DNA from: Neostapfia colusana
Taxonomy: Eukaryota; Streptophyta; Magnoliopsida; Poales; Poaceae
Assembly: GCA_030760725.1 (NCBI GenBank)
Contig: JASWHV010000009.1
Coordinates: 94,228,780-94,292,779, forward strand
DNA: 64,000 nucleotides
Reading direction: 5' to 3'
In this document: positions 46,817 to 57,884 of the stretch, one piece after another
Numbering within the stretch: the first letter of the stretch is position 1
Layout: the number at the start of each line of letters is the position of its first letter
The notes under the pieces: model-generated
Told to the model about the DNA's origin: nothing
Databases searched by the model: none
Seen by the model: only the letters and a program-made list of their open reading frames with translations
Program-made: the position numbers and the translations under genes

Positions 46817-48190
46817 TCACATTTTTATTGCGAGTACCACGGCAGCAAGCTCCAAGTCATGAGTTGGATAATTTTTCTCATGGTTCCTGAGCTGCCGTGA
46901 TCCATACGCGACCACCCTTCGGTCTTGCATCAGCACACATCCGAGCCCAATGCCAGATGCATCGCAGTACAAATCGAATAGTTTTGTTTTGTCTGGCTGC
47001 GCCAAAACCGGTGATGATGTTAGGTGCTTCACTAATGCCTTGAACGCTGCTTCACATGCTGGACTCCAAACATATTTGGTAGCCTTTTTCAGCAGCTCTG
47101 TCAAAGGCTTGGCAATCTTTGAGAAGTTCAGAATGAACGTCCGATAATATCCCCTGAGTCCGAGGAAACTCCGTACGTCGTGACCAGTTCTTGGGGACAT
47201 CCAATTCAGCACTTGTGTGATCTTACTCGGGTCTACAGCGATGCCCTCCGCTGAGATAATATGCCCGAGAAAAGATACGTGCGATATCCAGAATTTGCAC
47301 TTGCTGAATTTCGCGCATAGTTTGTGATGCCGCAGCCGTTGCAAGACTATACGCAGATGGTTCATGTGTTCTTCCTCATCCTTGGAATATACCAATATGT
47401 CGTCAATGAAGACCACGACAAACTTGTCCAGCTCCGGCATGAATACCAAGTTCATCAAGTACATTAACTGAGCTGGAGCGTTGGTGAGGCCGAAGGACAT
47501 GACCAGGTACTCATAAAGTCCGTACCTCGTCGAGAAAGTCGTCTTCGGAATATCCTCAGCCCGTATGTTAATCTGATGGTACCCGTATCTTAAGTCCACC
47601 ATAGAAAACATCTTTGCTTTGACCAACTGATCGAACAACATGTCGATCCGTGGCAACGGGTACTTGTTCTTGATGGTTATGGCGTTTAGTGGATGATAGT
47701 CCACGCAAAGCTGCAATGTCTCGTCTTTCTTCTTCACAAATAATGCCGAACAACCCCATGGCGAGGAGCTTGGCCTAATAAAACACTTCTCCAGCAGGTC
47801 CGTTAACTGTGTCCTCAGTTCATCCAATTCCTTGGGCGCTATCTTGTACAGCCTTCGGGATATTGGCATAGTTCCCGGTGCAAGTTCAATCTTGAACTCC
47901 ACCTCTCGGTCGGGCGGTATCCCCGGTAAATCATCCGGGAACACGTCAGGGAACTCACGGACTACTGGAATGTCTTCCAATCTGATGGTTGTGGATTGAC
48001 ATACACTTGGAAGTTTTATTTCTGGACTGTCCAGAAATAAAGAGTGAGATTCGTGTACTTCTGAATGCAAATGCACGACTCGGAGGACGGTGTCTAAAAC
48101 AGCGCCGTGGCGTGTTAACCACGACATCACTAACATGACATCGTCCTTCTATCATTCCAAAACTATGAGAGACGTAGGGTATACTCTACC
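46817..48190 (-). pseudogene. pol: D protease end, RT and RNase H start
   Basis: Open for 439 codons from 48136 on the minus strand. Contains the protease end (VMSWLTRHGAVLD), the DVFPDDLPGIPPDREVEF linker, RT (KCFIRPSSSPWG, LCVDYHPLN, MVDLRYGYH, catalytic FIDDILVYS) and RNase H (YCDASGIGLG, THDLELAAVV). Three stops between 48155 and 48193 (around LCL-stop-GRVYP and VLE-stop-stop-RKDD) lie where E has sense codons, for example CAG. The RT catalytic Asp pair is intact. Confidence 0.9.
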
Positions 48191-49639
48191 CTATAAGCAT
48201 AATGGTGCTTTTGGAACCATCATGCTTGCTGAAATTTTCCCATCCAGTGAATAAATCAAGTATGGACTTTCGGTGGGTAGTATTTGCAAGCTGTATTTAG
48301 CAATAAAAGCTCGGTTAATGAAGCTATGCGTGGCGCCTGAATCAAATAACACTATACCGAGATGCTGGTGGAGTTCGAACATGCCCTCAAGGATGTGCTC
48401 TTCTTCCGGCACATCCTCTATGGCGAGTTGGTGGACGGTGCTGAGCTTAGGATTTTCCTGCCGCGCATTAGTGGGGTTCTGGGGCTGATTCCTCTCTGGA
48501 AACTGGGATGCCACTCCGTCGCCTTGCCGCTCAGGACAGTTGTTGGCGAAGTGTCCTGGGCGACCACATTTGTAGCATGTGGCTGCTGACTGGCCGGTGC
48601 ATGGGGGACGAAAGCCCGGCATGCGCTGCTGAGGTGCAAACGCACGTGGAATCGATCGCTGCTGCTGCTGCGGAGGTGATGCTGTCAGTGCCGGCCTTAA
48701 CGCCGGTGGAGAATATGGTCGACTGCGGAATGGCATCGGCCTCTGTGGTGGCTGCCATCGTTGACCCGATGGTGAGCGATTCACCATCCGGTATTTTAAT
48801 TAAGGACTACCTCCTTCTCCGCTACTCTACGGCGCACTTCGCTTCCTCTCCGCCGGCGCTAACTCCTTGCCGGAGTCCTCATGAACAATCACGGCATCAA
48901 TAATGTCGTTGAGGCTGCCGCAATTGAACATTGCCATCTTGTCCTTCAGGAGCGGGTTGAGCCCCTGGTAAAAATGATCCCGCCGCTTCTCGTCGGTATC
49001 GGAGTGATAAGAAGTGTAGAGTGCTAGATCATTGAAAGCCCTGGAGTATTCCAGCGTGTTCCTGCTTCCTTGCTGAAGGCGAAGGAACTCATGCGTCTTC
49101 CTCTTCATAAGAGCCGGCGCTATGTGATAGGCCCTGAAGGCCGTCCGGAACTCCGCCCTGGTCATAACTCGCTCGGTGGGTTGCGAGGCACAGTAGTTCG
49201 CCCACCAAGCGCCCGCGGATCCTTGAAGCTGTTGGACCGCAAACAGAGTCTTGCGCTGCTCACTCACTTGGAGCAGCCCGAACTTCATCTCCATCACGCG
49301 GAGCCAGTTGTCCGCCTCGAGGGGTTTATCCACCCTTGAGAATACCGGGGGATAAGTAGCCAGAAACTCGGAGTAGTAGCTCTGTTGGCACTCCCTGCGA
49401 TCTTGAAGCCTCTCTGGTCAAGACGTATTCGCAATTAAAGTCTGCAGCAACTCTGTGTGCTGCTGATAAGAACCCGCCATCACCGCAACGATGTCGGCCA
49501 ATGCAACCGTTGGCGGTGGCGGTTGTTGCTGTTGCTGCTGCTGCTGTTGCTGTCCCGAGGAATCCTCGGGAGGCTGTTGGGAGGTCTCTCCCCTCTGACT
49601 AGAAACCCCAACGTCTGGGTTGGCACGAGTGCGAGTCAT
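48191..49639 (-). pseudogene. gag: D gag with start of protease
   Basis: Start MTRTRANPDVGVSS on the minus strand, then a run of ten Gln, then the gag core (LEADNWLRVMEMKFGLL ... AGAWWANYC ... RMTRAEFRTAF-like ... LRLQQGSRNTLEYSRAFNDL) and an intact zinc knuckle CYKCGRPGHFANNC. Protease begins with VLFDSGATHSF. Nonsense codons: TGA near 49418 (TS-stop-PER, expected CGA), TAG near 48827, and another a few codons on. No frameshift is seen. The ATG was chosen because E has the same start context. Confidence 0.88.
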
Positions 49640-49911
49640 TCTGAAATTCAAAACAGCAGCGATCAGCACATGTCATACTTAAAATTCCATATGAAACAGT
49701 AGGTATTGAAGTGACACATGAGTAATTTGCACAACATGAACATATATTGCTAAAGCATAAACTTTATACAAGATACGTTATTCTCGGTCTCCGAGAAGTC
49801 GTGCTCATGTCGTCACTACCTATACATATACTACTGTCTACATGACATGCCACTGATTACAAAAGCTTTTCCTACACCACCCTCGCTGCCCTACTTGGCA
49901 ATGGTAACTCA
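49640..49911 (-). other. D spacer between orf0 and gag
   Basis: AT-rich, non-coding, conserved with 57608-57884 of E (shared block around GTCGTGCTCATGTCG in D). No function assigned. Confidence 0.5.
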
Positions 49912-50823
49912 CTACTCGGAATAGAACTCGACCTCCCGTGGTTCATCGTCCTCCGCTACCTCTGCTGGTGGCTCGGGTCCATGACCTCCTCTTCCGGTAA
50001 AGGTTCCCCCATCGCCGGGATACCCAACACCACGGGTACGGCACCTACCATCGGTAGGCCCATTACCGGAGGTACGAGGTCCTGCAACGCATGCACCTCG
50101 TCCATGGCCTGGTTGTAGTCCTCTTCCCACCCTTGCCCGTCAATAGTGAGGACCTCATTTTGCTGGGTCAAGGCTTGCACTTGCTGTTGCAAAGCCGTGA
50201 TATCGACGTGGCTTTTCTTCTTCGCCTTCTTCAGACGATGCAACTGATTATGTTGTTCGTTCAGTCGCTTTATTGTTGGAAGGAGAACATTGTGGAGTGC
50301 ACTATGAGCACTCCTTGATCTTCACAGCAAAACAATCTGTATGAACTGCTTGGCTGTCCATCATGGCTCTTCCTACCCTCAAGTAGAGGCTGAGGTTCGC
50401 CTCCGCGGGGTTGTTCCTTGGGCAACCCGGATCTGTTGCCTCCCTGTACCTTTCCCCCCACACATGATTAGCTCGTCCCTCCACCAGAACGAGCGCGTAT
50501 GGAGTGCCCTGCATAGCTCTCACGTGTAGTTGGCAGAAACGCGACATGGTGTCGCGAGCTGCCACTTGCCACATTTCCTCCGGCTGTCTGCCCCTCACCG
50601 TAACGGTGAACGGTGCCCAACCGGGTGGCATGGGTCCTGCAGGAACTTCAACATGGATTGTCCACATCTTGTTCCCCTCCTCGCCTTCTTCCTTGGTGAA
50701 GTACTGCGGCATCTCGACGTACCCGAAATATTGAAGCATTTGCCTCAACAATTTCGGATAACAGCTGCGGTGAGAACAGTAGGATACCACCCACCCATTC
50801 TCCAATTGTCTATCCGATGTCAT
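49912..50823 (-). pseudogene. D orf0, extra protein upstream of gag
   Basis: Starts MTSDRQLENGWVVSYCSHRS on the minus strand. The first 170 codons are open and carry the orf0 module: YPKLLRQMLQYFGYVEMPQY, WTIHVEVPAGPMPPGWAPF, RQPEEMWQVAARDTMSRFCQ, then QGTPYALVLVEG and HVWGERYREA. A stop or shift after AVKIKECS near 50302 separates a coiled-coil segment (LKKAKKKSHVDITALQQQV, QALTQQNEVL) and an acidic end EDDEPREVEFYSE, with one more shift near 50120. E's copy shows the original continuity. Function unknown; coiled coil and acidic tail suggest protein-protein contacts. Confidence 0.72.
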
Positions 50824-51101
50824 CTGTAGAAACATATTTAAAAAAGGTCAAATATTCATTTCGACGGTAAATCATTGAGCTATAACATCAAAACATGTCA
50901 TTGAACTCATAATACATGGAAACACAATTCAAACTTAGACAAATTTGACTGCTAGCCTGCTGCCCAAAATAACAGCCCTGACCAGTTTCATTTTCAACCT
51001 AATTTAGACAATGCTAAAGGCAAAACCAATTCTGGAGCTCAACATCAAAGTTAAAGTTAACTTCACTAGCTTTCCATAAAGTATTTACCTGGCCTAAGAT
51101 C
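50824..51101 (-). other. D leader, remaining 3' part
   Basis: Matches, inverted, 56400-56673 of E, with the same GAGCTCCAGAATTGGTTTTGC-like phrase (split). It stops at 51101 where E begins, so this is E's insertion point. AGATC (51097-51101) is the candidate left TSD of E. Confidence 0.8.
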
Positions 51102-54100
51102 TGTAAGGGCCTAAGTTTTGGACACATATTCAAAGTGTTCATCACCACACACACTCTTCATTTGAAGAAACTTGATGAACACATTTGAAGAGCAAGTAAC
51201 CACCATCAACATGCTCATTGGAGAACAAACTCACAAAATGCAAAAGTGGAATTTCCCACATGCATCATCAGGGGGCTGAGCATATGAAAAACTCCAACAC
51301 CTTGCTAGGAAGGCTCATGCCAAAATTCACCCAAAACAAAAACCTTTTGAGGGGTCCTTTTGGGTATAACTAGAAAGAGGGTGGTTTGAACTCAAATTCA
51401 AATTCAAACTACTTCCATCCCATGAATTCAAAAGTGGGAAGCATATTCTTACTCAGCACATTTTTGTGAGCCCACACACCAATTTTCACTCCATTTAGAG
51501 TTGATCTTGATATGAGCTAAGTTTAGTAAATTCAAACTTTATTTGAATTTCAAACTGCATATGTGCTGAAATTTAGTCAAACACAAACCAATTTGAATTC
51601 TACCCCATTCAAATGGCCAAGGGGTAGATAATTCAAATGCCTGAGGTTAATTTGGTCTCTACTGTTTAGAGCAGTGGAGAAAAGTTAATTTCAGAGGTTA
51701 AAAGGGGGTGGGCCCCACATGTCATAGAGGGGCAGCTCAAAACTTGCAACTGAAGCAAATTCCTGATCTTTTCTCAAACCCACCGAGAGCTGCCGGGCGC
51801 CACCGAGGAGCCTGCCATGCCACCAGCTTCTTGCTCCCACGCGCGAGCGCCAGGTCGGTTCTGATCGCCTTCTTAACGTGATCCACGCCCTCTGACCGAA
51901 GCAAACCTCATTTGCTTTCTCCTCCTCGCGTGCAAACACCGATCGGAGCTCGTTTCCCTCCGCTGCCTCGGCCTGCTCGGGAAATCGGCAGAAATCACCA
52001 CGCCATCCGTTCCCGAGCTGCTAAACACTACCCTGAGCTCAGTATCCACCTTCCCGACCCGGAAGCCGACGAGCTTCGGCCTCCCTCGCCCTTCCACAGT
52101 CTGCTCCGCCGCGACCAAGCTTCAGCTGACGATCGGGGGCTCGTGGACAGCCCTCCACAGGGGTTTCCACAGCCGATTGATCACAGCTACGGGAGCGTGT
52201 TACAGTGGTGCAACTCTCCTCCAAGTCTTGGAGCAGACCGTGCCGCATCGATGACGAATTAGAAGATTTGGCTCCGGTGAGTTCAGCCCGAGCAGCCGGT
52301 ACGATTTCTGCAAATTCTCCCCCTCTGATTCTCCATAGGTCCTCAAATCTTGCATGTAGCAGCTGGACTATCCGGCGATCGAAACTCCTTTAGCATCCGT
52401 TGCATGAGAACCAATCAGGGCAACGTAATCTGAGCTTTTCCGAGGGTGTTCTTCGCGGACTCATTCGGTCGCATGGTGAGACCGTATTTGCAGCCACTCC
52501 CGAGCTAGTTTGAGGTTGCGCCGAGCTTCCTGGTCGTGCCCTGGTGCTGTAGGGCTAGTCGGTCAAACTTTTGATGGGCTGAGAACCACGGCCGACACTG
52601 CAGAAGCTCAACCGAAACCACCACACGTCGCCGGACATCTTTCGGCCACCGGCAGCCCTAGATAACACCACCACCATGTTCCTTGACGTTGCAAACCCCC
52701 GGGCGGCGAACCTCAGCTCGATCGGTGGACGGAACCGGCGAACCGGCGATGGGCAGTTAGCTCCTTCGAGCTGAGCGCGCGGGTGCGCGAAAAACAGCCG
52801 GAGGAAGAAGAAGCCGGTGGGTCCCGGCTGTCAGCGGTGAAAATTTAAAACTGGGATCTGCTTTGGCACCGGATCAGGTGCGGCTGCATGCACAAGACTC
52901 AGTAGCCGCGTGTGTCGTCCGATGAGGAGCTGACACGTAACCCCGGGTCCCACATGCAGCAGTTTGAACTTTTCCCGATTTTCAGATTTTGTTCAAACTT
53001 CAAATCCACATAACTTTGGCTAGGAAACTCCAACTGAAGTGAACCAAATTTTGTTGGATTCAGCTCTCTGAGTACTTTCCATCGAATCAAGTTTCACTTC
53101 AGGAAAATCTTTAATTTTCCAGAATTAATTCTTCAAAATTTAAACTGTTTAGAATTTTAACTGGAGATTCCTTTGGAGGAAAATTCTTAAATTTTGCTGG
53201 GACGTTCACCAAAATATCTCTGAGCTGCCATAAAAATTTCGGATCAATTTGAGCTCATTTGATCCAACTAAAGGTGTGATTAATAAAACTGTTCAAGAGA
53301 AAATAGAAAATGTCCAGAAACATTTTCAGAATTTCTCTGAAATTGTTTAGCTCATATCTTTAGCTAGGAACCTTCAAATTAAGTGAGACAAACTCCATTA
53401 GAACCCTCTGAAAATATAGTTTTCATAAAGTCATGGCTTGCTCCATGAAAATTCCTAGAACACCCTATGAGCTCCAATTAAGTTCAAGTACATAATTATT
53501 TGTGAAGAGCTCAAATGAGCTTTGCTGCAACTAAAACTTGACCAAGTCTCTGTTTAGGTTGTAACCAAACCACAGTAAAAATTTCAGAGTCATTGGGTCT
53601 GTCTAATGGGACTTATAGTCTTCACAAGTTTAAATTCAATTCAAATGCATTTAAATTGATACATATACTTGTTACCTCATGTAGTCGCTAAGGTTGAGAA
53701 GGAGCCTGAAGTCTTAGACTTCGTAACTACGGAAGAGCAGCTAGCCTACGACCAAGAGCAGCAAGGCAAGCTCCGGTTTGCATTAACCTTTTTACAAATT
53801 TTTATTGTTTTGAGAACATCCTTTGAGTACCATTACTTCTTTCATTGGAGTCTTGTTTGAAAACCCAATTGCATAGCCATGAAAACCATGGGTTGGGATT
53901 AGGATTGAAACCCTGTTTAGCTACTGCAATGCTAGGGTAGTGTAGGATTTGGTACAAGTCGAGTAGTTGAAACTACTCGCGAGGATATAGGCTAGAGGCA
54001 CTCGACTCGGGTAAAGGTAGCAAATGAAACACATGGCAAGAGAAATGAGACCGAGCGGAGAATAAGGGCAGCAGGACTTTGGGGCCTGGGTGCTATAGCT

Positions 54101-55178
54101 TCGCTTGTGTCGATTGAGGACCGAGCCGTGTGCGGGCCTGTTGAACAAGCTAGAACAGTACCGAAAACCTACTGGCTATATGGGAACTGGGAAACCGATG
54201 TAGCTCAGGTAGCTGGGTATTGAGGCATTGCCTGTCGTTCAGAGGGTAGGTTGAGAGCTTGAGGTGGAAATCGGCTGCAGGCACTGAGATTCGTGTGCAG
54301 AGACCTCTTTCTCGGGATGATAGGACCAGTTTAATATTTGGCTAACGGGTGAAAGGTGGTTGCATACGGCGTCCGTGATGGTTGTTGTAGGCAACATCGA
54401 GTATGGGCGTACGTGACGGATTATTCGGGTAACCCTGCAGGTGTAAATCGATTATAATCACCGTCCCTCGCGGTCAGTGAGTACCACTTGTTCACTGTAC
54501 CGTGACGTAGAAAGAACAGGCTAGATACATGTTAAAATGTTGCTGATTGAAAGATGGACTTTGATTGTTAATGATTTGCTGTAGCCTAGAGCTAACTAAA
54601 GTTCTTTTCCACTTTGGGCAAAGTACATGAGAGAAATGCGTTTCTTGTTTGATTGCGGCTCTATCATGTGCCTTAGTGTAAAGTCTCCACCACCTGTTGC
54701 TAAAACTTGAAAGTAAGGTTCCACTAATTAGGCGAGTCCTTGCAACTTATTTTACCTCATGTAACCTATAACCCTCCATGTAGAAGTTCCATGTTTAGGA
54801 GAGACGGGTCAGTCTTGCTGAGCCATCGTGCTCACTGCTTGTGTTTGAAGCTTTTGCAGGGTTTTATGAGGAAGGGACTCCCGAGGAGGAGACGGAACCA
54901 CAGGAGGGAAACCCCGTCGAGTGGGAGTCGTGCACGCTGCCGTTTTAGTGTGTGTGCGTGCTAGCGGGGACACGTTCACGGGCTGAACGTGAACTCGATG
55001 CGTAGTCTACGCTCGTGAGTGTAAAATGGAGCATACTTTGTTGTACAAATGTTCATTAACCTTTTTATGTAATAAAACTTTGCTTCCGCTTTGTACCTTT
55101 GATGTGCGTTATCCGGTGCTGTGCAACGCAGCACCCCTCAGCGTGATCCTGGCTCGACAAGACCATGGAGTCGTGTCA
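51102..55178 (+). repeat. 5' LTR of E
   Basis: 4077 bp, TGTAAGGGCC to GTCGTGTCA. Its first 1.5 kb matches 62464-64000. The left part carries AT-rich GAATT repeats, 51750-52900 is GC-rich, and 52950-53780 is shared with solo LTR F. A likely polyadenylation signal AATAAA is at 55071-55076. Open frames of 60-116 codons inside it are not convincing genes. Confidence 0.92.
55071..55076 (+). terminator. Putative polyadenylation signal in E 5' LTR
   Basis: AATAAA about 100 bases before the LTR end, with the context TATGTAATAAAACTTTGCTT. The D LTR keeps an equivalent on the minus strand near 38360. Confidence 0.5.
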
Positions 55179-55181
55179 GCG

Positions 55182-55197
55182 TGGTATCAGAGCTCGC
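55182..55197 (+). other. E primer-binding site (initiator tRNA-Met)
   Basis: TGGTATCAGAGCTCGC, three bases after the LTR. Direction agrees with the plus-strand gag-pol. Confidence 0.92.
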
Positions 55198-56673
55198 TTG
55201 AGGTTTAACGCACTACATAGGTCATCTTTTTCAAAAATTCGGTGAGGAACGAGTTAGTAGCCCATATAAGGATGTTATTAGTCTATAGAAAGTGGCATAC
55301 TAACCTATTTGATTATGTCGGAAAATCGTGCATCTCGGGACGCTTTATGTCTTGGGGGTGCATGTAAGCGCTGTCCACCAGTGCGCACAAGCTGAAGGGT
55401 GGAGCCCCACAGGTGGCAGGTAACCCGACCCGCTTTAATATCCTCGACGACTCTTCATGTCGTTTGGGGTATTCGAGCAACGTCTGTCCCTGGCGTGCTT
55501 TGGGCAATTTGGGAGACCCCATCACGTGGTCAGTAACGTGAACATGTAGCTCAAGGCATGTTTGGCTTGAGAACATCCGGGCGAGTGACGACGGTCGGGT
55601 GTACGAAATGTATGGATACCGGGCTCGGTGTAGCCGAGTCTGACGATTGTTTGAATTATCTGCAGGTAGTATAACCGAAAAACGGTAGACGTGTAGCATC
55701 CCCGTGCGAGAGACGTTTAGTGCCACTGAACTAACGAAGCCGGCTAAGTCCGGTATAGGTTTGTCTTTGTAAGGACGTAGTACCGACATGATCTGGTGAC
55801 GCATCGACGTCACACCCCACTAAATGAGCAACTGCAATGTAAAACTTGAAAGTTTAATCCAGAGTACTAAAAGTTGATGTAACTCCTTCCCTTGATCAGG
55901 ATATTCAAAGTTAACATGTTTTCAACTTATAGGATATTAAGAACAGAGTCCCCTGTTTTCAGCTGAATTAAGGCTGAAATTAATCAGAGGTTAGAGGTTG
56001 AGTTCTTTCGAGGGTGGGGTCATATGATACATTTATGGAAATCCTTGGAAGAGCTTTACAACTTTTATGTTGAAGTACAGGGGTGTTTCATCCTCTAACC
56101 AATCAAAAAATGCAGTAGAGTTGGAACTGTCCAGAAAACAGGGCAGAGCAAACACTCTCTGTAACTCTCTGTAAATTGAGCATAACTTCCTGTATAAAAA
56201 TCCAAAAATAGAAAATGAGGTAGTTTTGATAAGTTCATGAGATGGGTTACAACTTTGTAACAGAATGTTTTGTCAGATTGGGAGTAGAATTATCTGGAAT
56301 TCTTGGATCAAATCAGTACCTAAAGCAGGGAGGTGCTGTCCAATTTTCTCCAGAAATTCTATCAACTTCAACATCTCATAACTTTTGAACCAGGACAGAT
56401 CTTGGGCCAAGCAAATACTTTCTGGAAATCTATCGATGTTAGCTTTAACTTTGATGTTGAGCTCCAGAATTGGTTTTGCTTTAGCGTGGTCTAAATTAGG
56501 TTGAAATGGAAACTGGTCAGGGCTGTCATATTGGACAGCAGATCAGCAGTCAAATTTGTTTAAGTTTGAACTATGTTTCCAAGTTTTATGGGTTCAATGA
56601 CATGTTCTATGTTATAACTCAATGGTTTACTGTTCAAATAAATATTTGACATTTCTCAAATATGTTTTTACAG
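55198..56673 (+). other. E 5' leader
   Basis: About 1.5 kb without a plausible gene. The part 55370-55560 is related to C's leader (inverted), and 55860-56400 holds diverged copies of the phrases that are tandem in C's leader. A minus-strand frame of 166 codons (55313-55813) has no recognisable similarity and is judged accidental. A long, structured leader fits the packaging region of such elements. Confidence 0.6.
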
Positions 56674-57607
56674 ATGACAGCGGATAAACAGTTGGATAAC
56701 GGGTGGGTGGTGTCCCACTGTTCTCACCGCAGCGGCTATCCGGAAGCATTGAGGCAAATGCTTCAATATTTTGGGTACAGCAAGATGCCTCAGTACATCG
56801 CCAAAGAAGAGGGCAAGGAGGGGAACAAGACATGGACAATCCACATCCGGTTGGGCACCGTTCACCGTTACGGTGAGAGGTAGACAACCGGAGGGAATGT
56901 GGCAAGTGGCAGCCCGCGACACCATGTCGCGTTTCTGCCAAGCACACGAGAGGGCTATGGAGGGCACTCCATACGCGCTCGTTCCGATGGAGGGATGGGC
57001 TGATCATGTGTGGGGGCAAAGGTACATAGAGGCAACGGATCCGGGTTGCCCAAGGTACAACCCCACGGAGGCGAACCTATGTCTCTAGATAAGGGCGGGA
57101 ATAGCCGTGATGGATAGTCAAGCTGTTCACATGGAATGTCTCGCCGTGAAGCTCAAGGAGAGCAACAGCCGTGGAGATCATTTCGAGAGTGCTCACAGCG
57201 CGCTCCACAATGTTCTCCTTCCGACAATCAAGCGACTGAACGAACAACATAATCAGTTGCATCGTCTGAAGAAGGCAAAGAGGAAAAGCCGGGTCGACAT
57301 CACGGATTTGCAACAACAGGTGCAGGCTCTGACCCAGCAGAACGAGGTCCTTACTCAAGAGCGGGACGACACTATTTTGGACGGGCAAGGCTGGGAAGAG
57401 GACTACAACAAGGCCACGGACGAGGTGCACGTGTTGCAGGACCTCGTACCTCCGGTAATGAGCATACCGGTGGTAGGCGCCGTACCCGTGGTCTTGGGTC
57501 TTCCGACAATGGGAGAACCCGAGATGAAAGATGAGGTTGTAGACCCAGAGCAGCCGGCAGAGGTACCGGAGGAGGACGACCCACAGGAGGTCGAATTCTA
57601 CTCCTAG
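56674..57607 (+). pseudogene. E orf0, extra protein upstream of gag
   Basis: Start MTADKQLDNGWVVSHCSHRS, then YPEALRQMLQYFGYSKMPQY and NKTWTIH. A deletion of about 30 bases near 56845 removes the VEVPAGPMPP-equivalent and shifts the frame. The module continues with GWAPFTVTVRGRQPEGMWQV, AARDTMSRFCQ and GTPYALVPMEG. A TAG near 57086 (LCL-stop) follows. The last 500 bases are open: LLPTIKRLNEQHNQLHRLKK, a coiled-coil segment (LQQQVQALTQQNEVLTQER) and an acidic end EEDDPQEVEFYS. D's copy confirms the order. Likely translated before gag from the same RNA; role unknown. Confidence 0.72.
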
Positions 57608-57884
57608 TAGGAGGTTACCGTTGCCATGTAGGGAAGCTAGGGTCATGGAACCTAAACTTTTGTAATCGGTGAGATGTCGTGTAGACATTAGTGTATTTAT
57701 AGGTAGTGGCGACATGAGCACGACTTCTCGGAGACCCGAGACTAATGTATCTTGTATAAAGTTTATTCTTTATCAATATATGTGAATGTTGTGCAAATTA
57801 TTCATGCGTCACTTCGATACCTACTGTTGCATATGGAAATTTTAATTATGATATGTGCTGATCGCTGCTGTTTTAAATTTCAGA
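57608..57884 (+). other. E spacer between orf0 and gag
   Basis: AT-rich, non-coding, conserved with D 49640-49911. Confidence 0.5.

Larger units (their letters stand above)
38258..51101 (-). mobile_element. Ty3/gypsy element D, right end displaced by E
   Basis: Minus-strand element: 3' LTR (38258-45017, interrupted by a solo LTR), PPT, integrase tail at 45090, integrase, RNase H, RT, protease, gag, orf0, then part of the leader to 51101. There E, a relative in the opposite direction, begins. The rest of the leader, the PBS and the 5' LTR should lie right of E, outside the window. The gag-to-integrase frame (49639 to 45686) stays in one register for nearly 4 kb, interrupted only by nonsense codons. 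The left TSD would be GTCCC (38253-38257), untestable here. Confidence 0.85.

Noticed and set aside
38258..55178. 38258-45017 and 51102-55178 as the two LTRs of a single element
   Set aside because: They are in opposite orientation; PPT and integrase tail follow the first on the minus strand while PBS follows the second on the plus strand, so two elements are involved.
55182..55197. tRNA-like sequence TGGTATCAGAGC, also at the other LTR borders
   Set aside because: It is a primer-binding site complementary to the tRNA-Met 3' end; no cloverleaf surrounds it.
55313..55813. A 166-codon minus-strand frame in the E leader
   Set aside because: Antisense to the element, no recognisable domain, and a related region in C's leader does not keep the frame.
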